Assembly: GCF_041146795.1 (NCBI RefSeq)
Contig: NC_135170.1
Span: forward strand, 20,764,033 to 20,828,032
Source of the DNA: Maylandia zebra
Taxonomy: Eukaryota; Chordata; Actinopteri; Cichliformes; Cichlidae
DNA: 64,000 bases
Reading direction: 5' to 3'
In this document: one piece after another, positions 53,517-64,000 of the stretch
How positions within the stretch are numbered: position 1 is the stretch's first letter
Layout: each line of letters begins with the position of its first letter
Made by a program: the position numbers and the translations under genes
Notes under the pieces: generated by a model
The model's database searches: none
Told to the model about the DNA's origin: nothing
Seen by the model: only the letters and a program-made list of their open reading frames with translations

Positions 53517-54300
53517 AGATGAGATGAGATAGCCTTTATTTGGCAGTTGCAGGTCTTTTGCCCACAACCGAGATGACAGACCTTGCCGACCGTACATACA
53601 ATACAAACATCACATTGGGGAGACAGGTCAGGCTAGGTAGCGAGGAAAAAACATTGAAATGTGTAACACAAAAGGATAATACAGGAATGCACAGGTATCA
53701 ACACACCATAACACAATAAACACAGACAAGCAACATGGGAAAGTGTTCCAGTGTGTACATCTCATCTGGGACCGCTGCAATCTTTCGACTGCGCCTCCAG
53801 CTGACCCGATGTCCACATCATGGGGGAGGTAAGCGTTGGAGGTGGCGTTGGATAGGGAGGGTGATGCGTCAGTGAGTGCTTATCAGTATCAGTATATGTA
53901 TGTGTGTGCGTGTCCATAGTTGAGCTGAGACAGTGTCCTTCGCCCCGCCAGGCTAAGTAAACAATCTTCCAGCCAACCCAGGTGGCCTTGTAGGGAATGG
54001 GAAGGAACAGTTGTTCGGCTCCAGCCTTGAGCCCACAGCTGGCGCCGAAGGGGTAGCCGCATTATGATGGTAATTTTTCTTTTGCAAACAACTCATGAGA
54101 ATTTCAAGCTGTTTTTAACACTCCGATACTGGTCTCTCAATCTCCCGTTAATAGCTGCGAGTTTCTCCGTGACGTTATTAGCCGTCGATTCTGTGGTCTT
54201 GTCACTCTTTTTTGCTCACATAGCAGATTCTGAGACCTCACAACCGCATCCAACTGATCCGAGATGTTGCTTCCGCCCAGAGATGTTGTTCTGAGTTGAT
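53517..54300 (-). mobile_element. Probable LINE, 5'-truncated, minus strand
   Basis: GAGATGAGATGAGATAGCCTTTATTTGGCAG at the left resembles the tail junction of a fish non-LTR element lying in reverse; the GC-richer body (to about 54300) has no long frame. The limits are uncertain. Confidence 0.4.
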
Positions 54301-54689
54301 GGTGACAGCACCTTGGTGCGTTTAGGGTTGTTGACATGGACAAGAAAGCTGCTGAAGTTCAAACTGAGCATGAAAATGGAGAAGAAAAGTGACTTTTAGT
54401 GACTTTGACTGCGACGTGGTTGCCAAAGTATTTCAAAAACTGCTGATCTACTGGGATTTTCCCCCATAACCATCTCTACGGTTTACAGAGAAAGACCCGA
54501 AAAAGAGAAAATATCCAGTGAGCGTCAGTGCTCTGGGTAAAAACTTGTTACTTTGTTAATGCCAGAGGTCAGAGAAGAATGAAGGCAACAGCAAATCAAA
54601 TAACCACTTGTTACAACAAAGGTATGCAAAAGAGCGTCTCTGAACACCCAAAGCGGATTCATCCTGTCTTGTACTAACAGTTCAGGTTG

Positions 54690-54960
54690 TGACATGACAG
54701 TGAGTTCAAATGCTCAAATGGCCTCCACAGTCAGCTGATCTCAGTCCAATAGAGCCTCTTTAGGATGTGCTGAGAAAGGAGATCCTCATCATAGATGTGC
54801 AGCCAACAAATCTGCAGCAGCTGTGTGATGCTAACATGTCAATATGGGCCAAAATCTCTGAGGATGTTTCCTGCACCTTGTTGAGTCTGTGCCGTGAAGA
54901 ATTAAAGCACTTCTAAAGGCAAAAGCAGGTAGCTACAGTATGTACTGAACTGGCTGGTAA
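54690..54960 (+). mobile_element. Tc1-like fragment, family of 12873 and 38738
   Basis: GGCCTCCACAGTCAGCTGATCTCAGTCCAATAGAGCC encodes PPQSADLSPIEPL, and ATAGATGTGCAGCCAACAAATCTGCAGCAG encodes DVQPTNLQQ, the transposase C-terminal part. Ends missing. Confidence 0.65.
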
Positions 54961-56296
54961 GTGTAGCCATGTTCCTAAATTAAGAACAGCTGGGTAGTGA
55001 AACCTGTATTTCAAACTCCCGCAGTGACAAATCTGATGTTACTTTCAGCTGCTCCCTTATTCACAGGGGGCGCCACAGTGGGTAGCTCCACATGTTTGAT
55101 TTGGCAGATGTACTTTTTTTTTTTTAAACTCCGGATGCTTTTCCTGATGCAACCCCAAAGGGATTTGTCTCTTCTCCTGGGATTGTAGAAGGACTTTTCA
55201 CTCATTGGGTAAATGTGTAAACTGCTACACTATGGAACTGATCCCGTGCTAATCAAACAGGTTTTTTCAAACTGAATTCTTCTGAGGACAACAAACATTT
55301 TCAACCCATAAGCTTCTCTAAATTGTAATAATTCCTTAGATATATTAAAACTTTAATACTTAAATGAACCATACGTTTTGTTTTGTTTTTTGTAAAACTC
55401 ATGGTCTTTCATGCAATTTACATCTACACTATAATGTAAGGAATGCTTTCTTAACGTTACCTGTACCTTACTGTTATTATTGTAATTTTAGATTTTACTA
55501 TATAACCCACTGGGAACAAAAGCAATGCCACTAATTATTGTGGGGGGAAAAAATCAACTTTTATATCAACATTTTGAAGTAATTGTTTTTAAGTATTTTG
55601 AGTGTGTTTCAAACATCTGGTGTACAAGATTACAAAGAGACACTTTTTCAACATTAACATAAAAACATATATGTGATTATACATAGATCACATCTGCGCT
55701 GAGAATACTATTTGAACTTTAATGCATTTATAAAAAGATGAATACTGATATGAACTGTCATTACCAATGACAAGTATTTTTTTTTTAATGGAGGACTTGT
55801 TTTTATTATGAAATAGCTTTCTTATTTACTGTTTTATTTACTGTTTTCTGAAAAATATGAAGTTTCTCAAAAAGGAGAATACAAGATGCTGTTTTCAAGT
55901 TTCTGCAATCCTTTTATTTTTTACAGCAAATGATTAAAAAAGAATAATAAATTACAAAAATATAATGATCTAATGCTCATTTTAGTTTTGTTTTTTTACA
56001 TCATTACACCTTTCATTTTAATACTATAAATTACTTCATAGTCTGGTGAAAGACATAGTGACACTGTGTGATGAATATGTTTTTTATATCATGGCTAAAA
56101 TACAGTAAAATAGATTATAGTTGTCCTGATTTTGCTCAAACGGTGTCACGAAACTGTGTGTTGTACTTCGGCTCTTCTAAAATGCTGGGCAAGGCAGCAA
56201 GAATTGATCAGAAATACAGTCTCGGTGGCACAGCACTGCCATCTGCTGATGCGCAAAGATTTTAAAAAAGATTGAAGCACCTTCTCTTCACGAGTC
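54961..56296. other. AT-rich intergenic DNA
   Basis: Around 55060-55170 GGGGGCGCCACAGTGGGTAG and CCGGATGCTTTTCCTGATGCAACCCC resemble another common fish repeat. The rest is AT-rich without genes. Confidence 0.4.
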
Positions 56297-56302
56297 TTTA
56301 TT
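56297..56302 (-). terminator. Polyadenylation signal, fahd1
   Basis: TTTATT on the plus strand (AATAAA on the minus strand), 34 bp beyond the stop codon, giving a very short 3' UTR. Confidence 0.55.
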
Positions 56303-56335
56303 ATCTCATCTGCCTCAGTTAAGTCTCTTTTCCCG

Positions 56336-56998
56336 CTAATGGTCTTGTCTGTCTACTGTAAAGCTCATCGTAACAATGTCCTCGATCCCAGCCTGCAGCT
56401 CATCGTGCTCCTGCACGGCGGAGACTCCTTTAGGGGTCCCGGTCAGGATGAGATCCCCTTCCTCCAAGGTGATGAAGTCGCTGATGTAGCTGATGAGATA
56501 TGGGACGGAGAAGATCATCTGAGAGGTGCAGCCGCTCTGTCGAAGCTGATTATTTACTTTCAGCCACAGGCTGACCTTCGCCGGGTCAGGGATGCGCTCT
56601 TTGGGGATGAACTCGCTGACAGGACAGGAGGTGTTGAAAGCCTTGGCCATGGTCCAGGGCAGACCTTTGGACTTGCACTCGTCCTGGATGTCTCGGGCTG
56701 TCATGTCCAAGCACAGAGCATAACCCGCAACATGCTCCATAGCGGCGGACTGCGGGATGGCCGTGCCCCCTTTCCCGATCACCACCCCCAGCTCCACTTC
56801 ATGGTGCAGATTAGTGGTGTAAAGGGGCACCAAGATAGGCGAGCCCTCTCTCACATATGCAGTAGGAGGCTTCAGGAACAAGACAGGCTCCTTAGGAATC
56901 GCGTTTTTCAGCTCTTTGGCGTGATCCGCATAGTTTCTCCCAACGCAAATGATCTTCCTCCCCCATTCCCAGAACCGGGAAATATTCCGTGCTGTCAT
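56336..56998 (-). CDS. fahd1: Acylpyruvase / oxaloacetate decarboxylase FAHD1
   Basis: One coding exon, 220 residues, full length for the family (human about 224). FAHD1 is a mitochondrial enzyme of the fumarylacetoacetate hydrolase fold; it cleaves acylpyruvates and decarboxylates oxaloacetate using Mg2+. Seen: metal ligands Glu67 and Glu69 in HHEVELGVVIG and Asp98 in CLDMTARD, the lid helix with His26 and Glu29 (NYADHAKEL) that corresponds to the catalytic His/Glu pair of the human enzyme, and Lys119 in WTMAKAF. The end ILTGTPKGVSAVQ is the family's closing strand region. The N-terminus (MTARNISRFWEWGRKI) can serve as mitochondrial presequence. The gene is head to head with hagh; the two ATG codons are 429 bp apart, as in mammals. 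A 224-codon frame on the opposite strand is only its shadow. Confidence 0.95.
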   Translation of the reverse strand: MTARNISRFWEWGRKIICVGRNYADHAKELKNAIPKEPVLFLKPPTAYVREGSPILVPLYTTNLHHEVELGVVIGKGGTAIPQSAAMEHVAGYALCLDMTARDIQDECKSKGLPWTMAKAFNTSCPVSEFIPKERIPDPAKVSLWLKVNNQLRQSGCTSQMIFSVPYLISYISDFITLEEGDLILTGTPKGVSAVQEHDELQAGIEDIVTMSFTVDRQDH

Positions 56999-57228
56999 CG
57001 TGGAGAACCGTGAGCTGTTTCGGCTGCCTTGATGCAGTCAGCACGAGTGTAACTAAACTTTGACCGACACCGTTTTGACCGCTCCGGAACATCAACCTAC
57101 GGCAAGCCTGAAGGGACATGCGCAGAGCACAAACGTCGAATCAATGCTATCTTATTTGAGATAATTACTGGGACTAAAATGTAAAACAAAACCACTTACT
57201 AACTTTATTAAACTACTCTTGTGCAGAA

Positions 57229-57272
57229 TTACGTAAACAAGTTAGACAGTCACGTGTAACTTGTTTACGTAA
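57229..57272. promoter_or_regulatory. 16-bp inverted repeat: D-box - E-box - D-box
   Basis: The arms TTACGTAAACAAGTTA (57229-57244) and TAACTTGTTTACGTAA (57257-57272) are perfect complements around a 12-base spacer that contains CACGTG (57251-57256). Each arm has the palindrome TTACGTAA, the consensus bound by PAR-bZIP and NFIL3 factors. CACGTG is the consensus E-box. Confidence 0.85.
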
Positions 57273-57334
57273 ATAAATACGTCTATAGATCATTCCCGAT
57301 CTATATACCCGAGACTTGATTGGCGGAGCCTTGG

Positions 57335-57347
57335 AGGGCAAAGGTCA
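57335..57347 (+). promoter_or_regulatory. DR1 nuclear-receptor type site
   Basis: AGGGCAAAGGTCA, two half-sites spaced by one base, differing from the ideal DR1 by one base; about 80 bp upstream of the hagh ATG. Confidence 0.45.
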
Positions 57348-57427
57348 AAGGGAGCGGAGGCGGAACTGAACCAAAACCAAACTTTTCTGGTTTGCACAAA
57401 CGTGATAAGACTTTAGCTACTGTTGTT

Positions 57428-60400
57428 ATGTTATTCAAGTCACTAGTAGGGAGTGCCTGCACTCTATTAGGAGCTGCGACAGCCTTAAAATTCGGTACGT
57501 CCACACGGTTTTCTCTCATTTTCAGCCCGCGAAGGTTTAGCGTAGTTTTCGCTTGCTTCGCTGCCGTTAGGTGGGTAGATGGCGTTTGTTCGTTTGTTTA
57601 TGTTTTGTCGTCTTAAAATGGGGGGAGCTGTCACATGAGCACAGCCGGCCTGTCTGAGCGCATACCTGTTTCCTCTTATATAACCTCCTCTATGACAGTC
57701 ATATCGGTGTAATTAATTAGCGTGCCCACAAAAAATCCAACACCGAAGCGTGTTAACGTGTGGCGTTCACTTGTCCAGCGGGGCGGTGAGGTGTGTTAAG
57801 TTTCTCGCGTTTGTGGCATTAAACGAATGTAAGGCAAGGAGTATGTGAATATATTACAGAGGTACAGGGGACTAGAAGTTAAACTGTCCCGATTTCTGTC
57901 TGATGTGGCTCGGTGTTAAATATCGGCTTTTATCCCCTCATGAAGCTCCGGTGGAAGTCAAGGCCCAGGCAGCCGCCCTCCTTCACAGTGTGGTCAGGAA
58001 ATCTAATCTGGTGGAGCAAGCAAACATGAAGATTGAACTGCTCCCTGCGCTGTCTGACAACTACATGTACCTACTGATCGATGTGGACTCCAGAGAAGCA
58101 GCTGTTGTAGACCCCGTGGAGCCAATAAAGGTCTGTTCAGTCACTGTATCATATCAAGTAATGTTATATAAACCAGTTGACAACACTTTAACACCAATGC
58201 AGAAAGTCTACCTACAAGTGATTGTGTTAATCTTTACACACTATTCAAGTCAAAATTGTGTCCTTTTACAAATATTTGATAGCAACATAGTTTTCTTTTT
58301 GTTTTGTCTTTTATTTATTTTTTATTTTGAGCCTGAAAGTATTAATATTATCATTATTATTGTTGTTGTTGTTGTTACTATTATCATTATTATTATAATT
58401 ATTACATGATATGGTATCTGAGGAAGTGTCTAGTTACAGGACAGTTTGCAGTTCGTTCAAGGTGCAATTGTACCTGCTGCCAGTTCACCTGAGGTTAGTG
58501 TGTGTGTGAGGAATAACCAAGTTAAATTAAGTATTTACTACACAGAGTACTGTAGTAGTTGCTTCATTTAAATGAGAGAAAGTGTGTGAAATAGTTTAGA
58601 CACTTTTTTTGTTTAGTTTTTGTGTTTCTGACTGACTTTATGACTATACCTAAAATGATCCAAAATCTTATACTGTTGTACAGGTGCTACAATCTTTTGT
58701 AAACTGAGGCTGTTTGTGATGAAATGTGATTTTTAGATCTACCAGTGTGGGTCAAATAAAAAAAATGTGGTTTTAGGGAATCTTGTGTGCAAGTCATGCC
58801 TATGTGGGTTTTTTCCTTCTTTACTTTTTATTGGACAGACGTGACAGACGTCAAGGGGGACCTTGACACTGTCACGTAGACTGTCTGCGTCCTCACTATA
58901 TTTGCCCAGGTTCCCACAGAGACCGGTACCAGCTGGTCTGTGAGATGGAGTGATCTCCAAACAGTGCACAAGAGGTTACATAGATGTCAGTGAGTGCCTT
59001 TAGGGATGGTGCCTTGACACAGACATGAGATTTGAAATGACTCAGCATGATGGTGCAATGGTTAGAAGTATTAGAATTGTTGCCTTTCAGCAAGATTATA
59101 AAGATACCTGAACTGGCATTTAGGTGAGTGTGGGAAACACTTGCGCAAGTTCCACACATGCAAGGTGTCCTACCACTGCCCTGAATAAACACATTAGTTT
59201 GCAATGAACAAGTTATTGAATTATTATAGATATTGTTATAGGCTGCAGTTACAAGCAGTTTTTTTGTGACATATCAAGGGGCAGTGTTTAACAGTTGTAA
59301 TAGTTTTGCATTGTTATATAATAAATCCCAAAAGTTGAGGTCATTAACATTTTCACTTTGAGTAGAATATAATTAAATCATCATTTTTCTCCTGCTTTCA
59401 AGTATTAGATTTTTTTTTTTTTTCACTAAAAATGAATCTTGTAAATCTCAAAAAAACACTATCTGGTCTCTGAAACATTAATTAAGCATTAATCATCCAA
59501 TTTTTTTAGATATGCTATTTATGCATATTCTATTTATATAATCTGTAGTTCAAAATGTTGTATAAACATTTATACCAGTTCTTAGCATGGGTCAAAACTG
59601 ACCCCAACCATATTCTGAAGGCTTGAAATGCGAACAGTTTATAAGGGTTAAAATAGTCATTCATCAATGAGAATACATATAGTGTTCAGCATCATAACTC
59701 TGAGAGAATCCACTCTGCGTTTTGCTGGTGATATTGTGGACTTAAGAAAAATATATTATTGTTGTTGTTATTATTATTATTATTATTGTTGTTGTTGTTG
59801 TTGGGTGTAGGTCAAAACATAACCCTAGACTATTGAAAACACTACGTAATTCTATCCAAGCGTGATAGATTTCTTCTTATTTATGTATTTATTTATTTTA
59901 CTATTTTTATTTCATTATTTTTGTATGGGAGGTGCCTACTTTCAGGACAGTTTGCAGAAAGGTGCAGAGTACCTTATATCAGTTTGAGGTTAGTGTGTAT
60001 GTGAGAAAAGGTTAAGTATGTACTGGATAGAATACTGTAACTGTTGCAGGAAAATGCATCCAATCTTTTTATTCAGAGAATACTGAGAATGAAATTTGAT
60101 ATGGTGTGCATTTTTATCTGCCCGACCTTTGTTTGGGCTTTATAATGATATGTAGTGAAGGACAGACACAACTTTCCAACTACGCAGTAGTCCTTAGTTT
60201 GGAAGAAGACCAATCTCCTTTCAACTATATACAGAATCTGCATAGTTTGAAAGTCTACTATCAAGTCAAAGGTATTTATAATATTAGAAAATATCAAGTA
60301 TTTGGTCATTGCTACATTTAAAACTAGCGTGTGAGTAAGAAATACCAATTTGATGTTTTCAGCAAGTTTTCAGCAAGTCCAAAATCCAAGAACCCTGACT

Positions 60401-63400
60401 GGCCCTAATAAATTAGTAGTAGGGCCCAAATCTGTGAATTCTCCATAGAAAAAGCTGTAACTAACAGCTTTTTCTCTCCTATTCTTCATTAAGACCTTTA
60501 ATAACTAATTGTTGTTGGATACTTATTGATAAATTAAGTAGTTATATTGGCATGGCTCCACTCAGCATTTTTTTTTGTGTGTGTGCTTTGAACAGGTTGT
60601 TGAAGCTGTCCGAAAGCATGGTGTAAAACTCACCACAGTTCTAACCACCCATCACCACTGGTAAGCTGCTGCTTATTTTATAACATTGATGAATTTATTT
60701 ATTTTTTTCCAAGATTATTTCTCCATAATAAGTAAGCTAAAAAAAATACTTATTGTACCTGTTAAGGCAAAAGATACATTTTATATTCATCACCATTACC
60801 ATTAATATAACCACGTTCACATCCAACGTGCTGTGTGAACAAAGTATTAGGTCCACTCTGATCATGGAAGGCTGTGACTGCAAAGTAACCTACCTACTGT
60901 ACTGTACTCACTCAAAATTTGTAAAGTCTTTTTTAGGACAAGGTATGCTTATATATTTCTCCACCAGTTTCTCACGCAGGGCTGCAGTAGGAGTCAAGTG
61001 ATTTTGTTTGCTTTGATTTACTTTCTTTTAATTTTCTCATGCTGATGTGCATCTTACTACCTGGTCACATGCTGCATTTAGCAGCAGCATTCTCCAGTCT
61101 AACAAAGTGCTTCTAGGAAAAGCTTGTGGCAGACATTGTGTTTAGCTTGATGCTGGCTGACAACACAGACCACAAACTACCTGCATCATTATACTAGCAT
61201 TACTATAGTAATGGTGCAAATAGCCTGCAAGAGAAGGAATGATGGCCTAAAAGGTGTTGCTGTGCAAACATGATCCCAAAACATCAGATGCTGAAGTCAG
61301 AAGATGCTCCTACTACTTAAGACGTCATCACCCCACCCATTTCCTGTCATTATGTTTCCCAGAAATCGGCAAATTGTCTTGATTGTTTTGCTGTGAATAC
61401 CATTTACTGGTATTAAACGCTACTGCCCACTAAATGCACGCTTTATAAATAAACATTTCCTTTGGCTTCTTATGCTAAGAACCTGCTAAACCTGTATTGG
61501 ACAAAAGAGTAATACCAACACACTAATTTTCTGTTTTAGGGATCATGCCGGTGGAAATGAGAAGATGTTGAAACTAATGCCAGGTCTGAAGGTCTATGGA
61601 GGGGATGACAGAGTTGATGCCATTACAAAGAAAGTTTCTCATTCCAACGCTTTCAAAGTGAGACGAGCAAACTCTCTGCTCTGTGGTCCAACTATAAGCT
61701 TCAAATGAATGATTGCTCACTTATGTTTTTCTCTCCTCAGGTTGGCTCACTCCATGTTAAATGCCTTTCTACTCCTTGTCACACGACTGGTCACATTTGT
61801 TACTACGTGACCAAAGAAAACAGCACTGAACCACCAGCTGTCTTTACAGGTGTGGTTACTTAAGTTAAACATTTATATGAGATAAACTGCGAGTGTAAAT
61901 AAAGACATGTTTTGTGTGAACTTAAAGGCCCTAAGAACTCCTGTTTTTCCCATGTAGGGGATACTCTGTTTGTGGCTGGCTGTGGGAAATTTTTTGAGGG
62001 TACAGCAGAACAGATGCACAAAGCCTTGATAGAAATTCTGGGTCGCCTTCCTCCTGAAACGGTAACTGCAAACGTAGGCGTTAATTTTACAGATTTTTAG
62101 GATGGAAAAGGAAAGACTTAAATTCTTCAGTAGTTGATGAGTTAACTTTGCTGTATGTTTAAGGTGTGTGACTAACTTTAGCGTGTTTGTGTTTAAGCGT
62201 GTCTATTGTGGTCATGAGTACACCGTCAACAATCTGAAATTTGCACGTCATGTGGAACCGCACAATGAAGTAATTCAGAAGAAGTTGGCCTGGGCAAAGG
62301 TACGTGATTCATACAGTAACCACTTCAAATCAGTTATCCTTAATTAATTAAAACAACTTTGCAATTTTTGTGTATTTATCTGTCTGTAGGAGAAGTGCAG
62401 CAACGGAGAACCAACTATTCCGTCCACTCTGGCAGATGAATTCACATTTAACCCCTTTATGAGAGTAAAGTATGTATAACTTCATTAAAAACAGCCTTGT
62501 GAAAAAGAGTTTTCACAGGACTTAATGTAGTCTTGTAAAAAACTAAGTACAGCAATACTACTTCTATAGGAATTTAGAGAATAAGCAGTAGCCAGATGCT
62601 GCTAATGAATTGGACTTAATTAACTGATTATCAGCGAGTGTGGACTTGTAGAAAAGCTGACATTTGGGCAGCTTGCTGGTCTGGCGCATTTAGGGGTCTG
62701 TTAATATAACTAAGGTAATACAAGTCTTCCCAGGAGTAGATGTCCCGGCACAATCATCTAACAGTCAGACTGTAATGCTCAGAGAAAGTGAAAAAAAGAG
62801 AGCTCCATCTTAAACTTGACAGGCATAATTTAGCATGTTAAATGTAAAAGTTTGTGACATTACAATTAGAAAAATGCTGAACAAGTAGGGCTGGTTTGGA
62901 AGGGTTGACAGGAGAAAGCCTCTTCTCTCTACAAAGAACATGGCAGCATGACTTAAACTTTGTAAAGTTGGATCAAACCACAATTGCCTTTGGACAGACG
63001 ACACAGGAGTGGAGATGTTTGGCCATAATGTACAGCGCTAACACAGCATATTTGAGGTGTTATTGGGGTGATGATTTGGGCTTGTTTTGATCCACACGAC
63101 CTTGGACATGTTGTCCAAAAGAATTTTAGAATCAAATGTGAGGTTATCTGTCCAGAACTTAAACCTTGGCCCAAATTGGATCATGCAACAGGATGACGCA
63201 CAGGAGCAAATCTATACCAGCATTGCTGAAACCAAAAAGAGTGGAGGTGTTGCAATGGCGCAGACAAAGTCCAGACCTTAATCCTGATTAAAATGCTGTG
63301 GTGGGACCTTAAGAGTGCTGTGCAAAAACAAATGCCCACAACTATCAATGAACTGAAGCAACTTCATGTAGAGGAGAGTATGTCGAAGTTCCTCTGCAAT

Positions 63401-63731
63401 GATGTGAGAGACTGCGAGTCATACAGGAAATCATTACTTATTGCTGCTAGAGCTGGTCTACAAGCTACTGAACCTGGGGTGCACTTACTTAGTACAGGGC
63501 CCTGTGAAATTTCTCTTTTTCACATCACTGTAGTAGTAATTACAGATGATTATAATTTGTTTTGAGGTACCTACAGTGAGAGTGCTGCCTGACTACATTT
63601 GTTTCTCCCCCCCCCCCAATGTGTAATTTAGAGAGCCGTCCGTTCAAGAGCATGTGAAGCAGACAGACCCTATCGAGACCATGAGAAGTCTTCGGAAGGA
63701 AAAAGATAATTTCCGAGTGCCCAAGGAGTGA
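57428..63731 (+). CDS. hagh: Hydroxyacylglutathione hydrolase (glyoxalase II)
   Basis: Nine coding exons: 57428-57494, 57946-58130, 60596-60660, 61540-61657, 61741-61849, 61958-62061, 62198-62299, 62390-62469 and 63632-63731. All borders are GT-AG and phases agree, giving 309 residues (human 308, also nine exons). The enzyme hydrolyses S-lactoylglutathione to lactate and glutathione, the last step of methylglyoxal removal. Seen: the metallo-beta-lactamase motif THHHWDHAGG with ligands His103, His105, Asp107 and His108, His159 (TPCHTTGH), Asp183 (TGDTLF) and His222 (YCGHEY); the C-terminal domain ends FRVPKE. Residues 1-22 ([22 protein letters not shown]) look like a mitochondrial signal. Met50 (in NMKIELLP) would give a 260-residue cytosolic form, as known in mammals. 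The frame is open upstream of the ATG but without another ATG. Confidence 0.95.
58131..60595 (+). other. hagh intron 2 with microsatellites and a diverged internal duplication
   Basis: (ATT/GTT)n tracts lie at about 58330-58405 and 59757-59808. Segments at 58410-58570 and 59930-60060 share GGACAGTTTGCAG, GTGCA...GTACCT, TTTGAGGTTAGTGTGT(A/G)TGTGAG, TAAGTAT and ACTGTA(A/G)(C/T)(A/T)GTTGC in the same order. No gene inside. Confidence 0.6.
62515..63560 (+). mobile_element. Tc1-like transposon remnant in hagh intron 8
   Basis: The head TAGTCTTGTAAAAAACTAAGTAC is shared with the copy at 48575. The middle retains ATCATGCAACAGGATGACGCACAGGAG, the degraded MQQDNDPKH motif, and the body resembles the same transposase strand throughout with many stops. 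It sits between exons 8 and 9 in the sense direction. Confidence 0.7.
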
Positions 63732-63919
63732 AAGTGCACCAGAGTTGGCATTTCAACTGATTACAACACTGCAAGCTGTCAATTATATACTCAAAGAAAT
63801 ACCTGCAACTAATCTGTAAACCGACTGAAAAACAGCACATCCATTGCATTGACTTTAACTCAAGGTCCATTTTTTTCTATCACAGTGTTCAGCATAACAT
63901 ATTAGACTATAAATCTATA

Positions 63920-63978
63920 AATAAATCATTCTTTTAGATATATTTGAGTTTTTTGGGTTGGCAGTTTTAAGGAATAAA
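63920..63978 (+). terminator. Polyadenylation signals, hagh
   Basis: AATAAA at 63920-63925 and again at 63973-63978, 190 and 240 bp after the TGA stop. Confidence 0.65.
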
Positions 63979-64000
63979 TGGCCATTATTTGAATGTTTTA

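Larger units (their letters stand above)
56999..57427. promoter_or_regulatory. Bidirectional fahd1/hagh promoter
   Basis: The whole space between the divergent start codons is 429 bp. Visible elements: a perfect inverted repeat with two TTACGTAA sites and a CACGTG box (57229-57272), an inverted CCAAT box (GATTGG, 57318-57323), and AGGGCA-A-AGGTCA (57335-57347), which fits a DR1 site for HNF4/PPAR-type receptors. The elements are direct readings; their use is inferred. Confidence 0.65.

Noticed and set aside
56339-57013. 224-codon frame on the plus strand
   Set aside because: Shadow of fahd1 on the opposite strand; no family signature, while the minus frame has all FAHD1 active-site residues.
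57320-57427. Longer N-terminus for hagh
   Set aside because: The frame is open upstream but starts with TTG; ATG 57428 yields the expected family N-terminus.

Overview
The window looks like vertebrate nuclear DNA from a ray-finned fish, probably a percomorph teleost. The reasons are spliced genes with GT-AG introns, selenoprotein genes with SECIS elements, a fish-type two-exon C2H2 zinc-finger gene, and many familiar teleost repeats (Tc1-like, hAT, piggyBac and L2/RTE-type LINE pieces, long CA/TG tracts). The gene set (msrb1, hs3st6, fahd1, hagh) matches the neighbourhood of human 16p13.3, so this appears to be an old conserved vertebrate gene block. I see no sign of meiob between hs3st6 and fahd1.

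Layout from left to right. Bases 1-5.4 kb hold repeats (hAT end, LINE 3' end, a 225-bp hAT MITE), a decayed zinc-finger gene and one orphan exon-like segment. A zinc-finger gene (5537-8435, minus strand) lies head to head with the first msrb1 gene. Two complete four-exon msrb1 selenoprotein genes then stand in tandem (9078-10766 and 11533-12185). They have identical lengths for exons 1 to 3, a TGA Sec codon in the same place, and each has a recognisable SECIS element in its 3' UTR. From 12.9 to 27.2 kb the DNA is intergenic and repeat-bearing. hs3st6 (27209-42302, plus) has two coding exons split by a 14-kb intron that contains an internally deleted piggyBac element, a Tc1-like copy and LINE remnants. 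From 42.3 to 56.3 kb no gene is visible; there is a nest of hAT elements with an LTR-element fragment, a solo LTR and Tc1-like remnants. The right end holds the head-to-head pair fahd1 (minus, single coding exon) and hagh (plus, nine coding exons, complete to its polyadenylation signals).

Functionally, MsrB1 reduces methionine-R-sulfoxide. FAHD1 and HAGH are small-molecule (acylpyruvate/oxaloacetate; S-lactoylglutathione) hydrolytic enzymes that share a short bidirectional promoter. HS3ST6 is a Golgi heparan sulfate sulfotransferase. The most unusual points are the tandem msrb1 pair with two SECIS elements, a perfect 16-bp inverted repeat carrying two TTACGTAA sites around a CACGTG box in the fahd1/hagh promoter, a zinc-finger gene whose last finger lies beyond an in-frame stop, and a 42-bp-stem hairpin inside a hAT element. 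Identifications rest on reading the sequence and on remembered family sequences; no searches were run.
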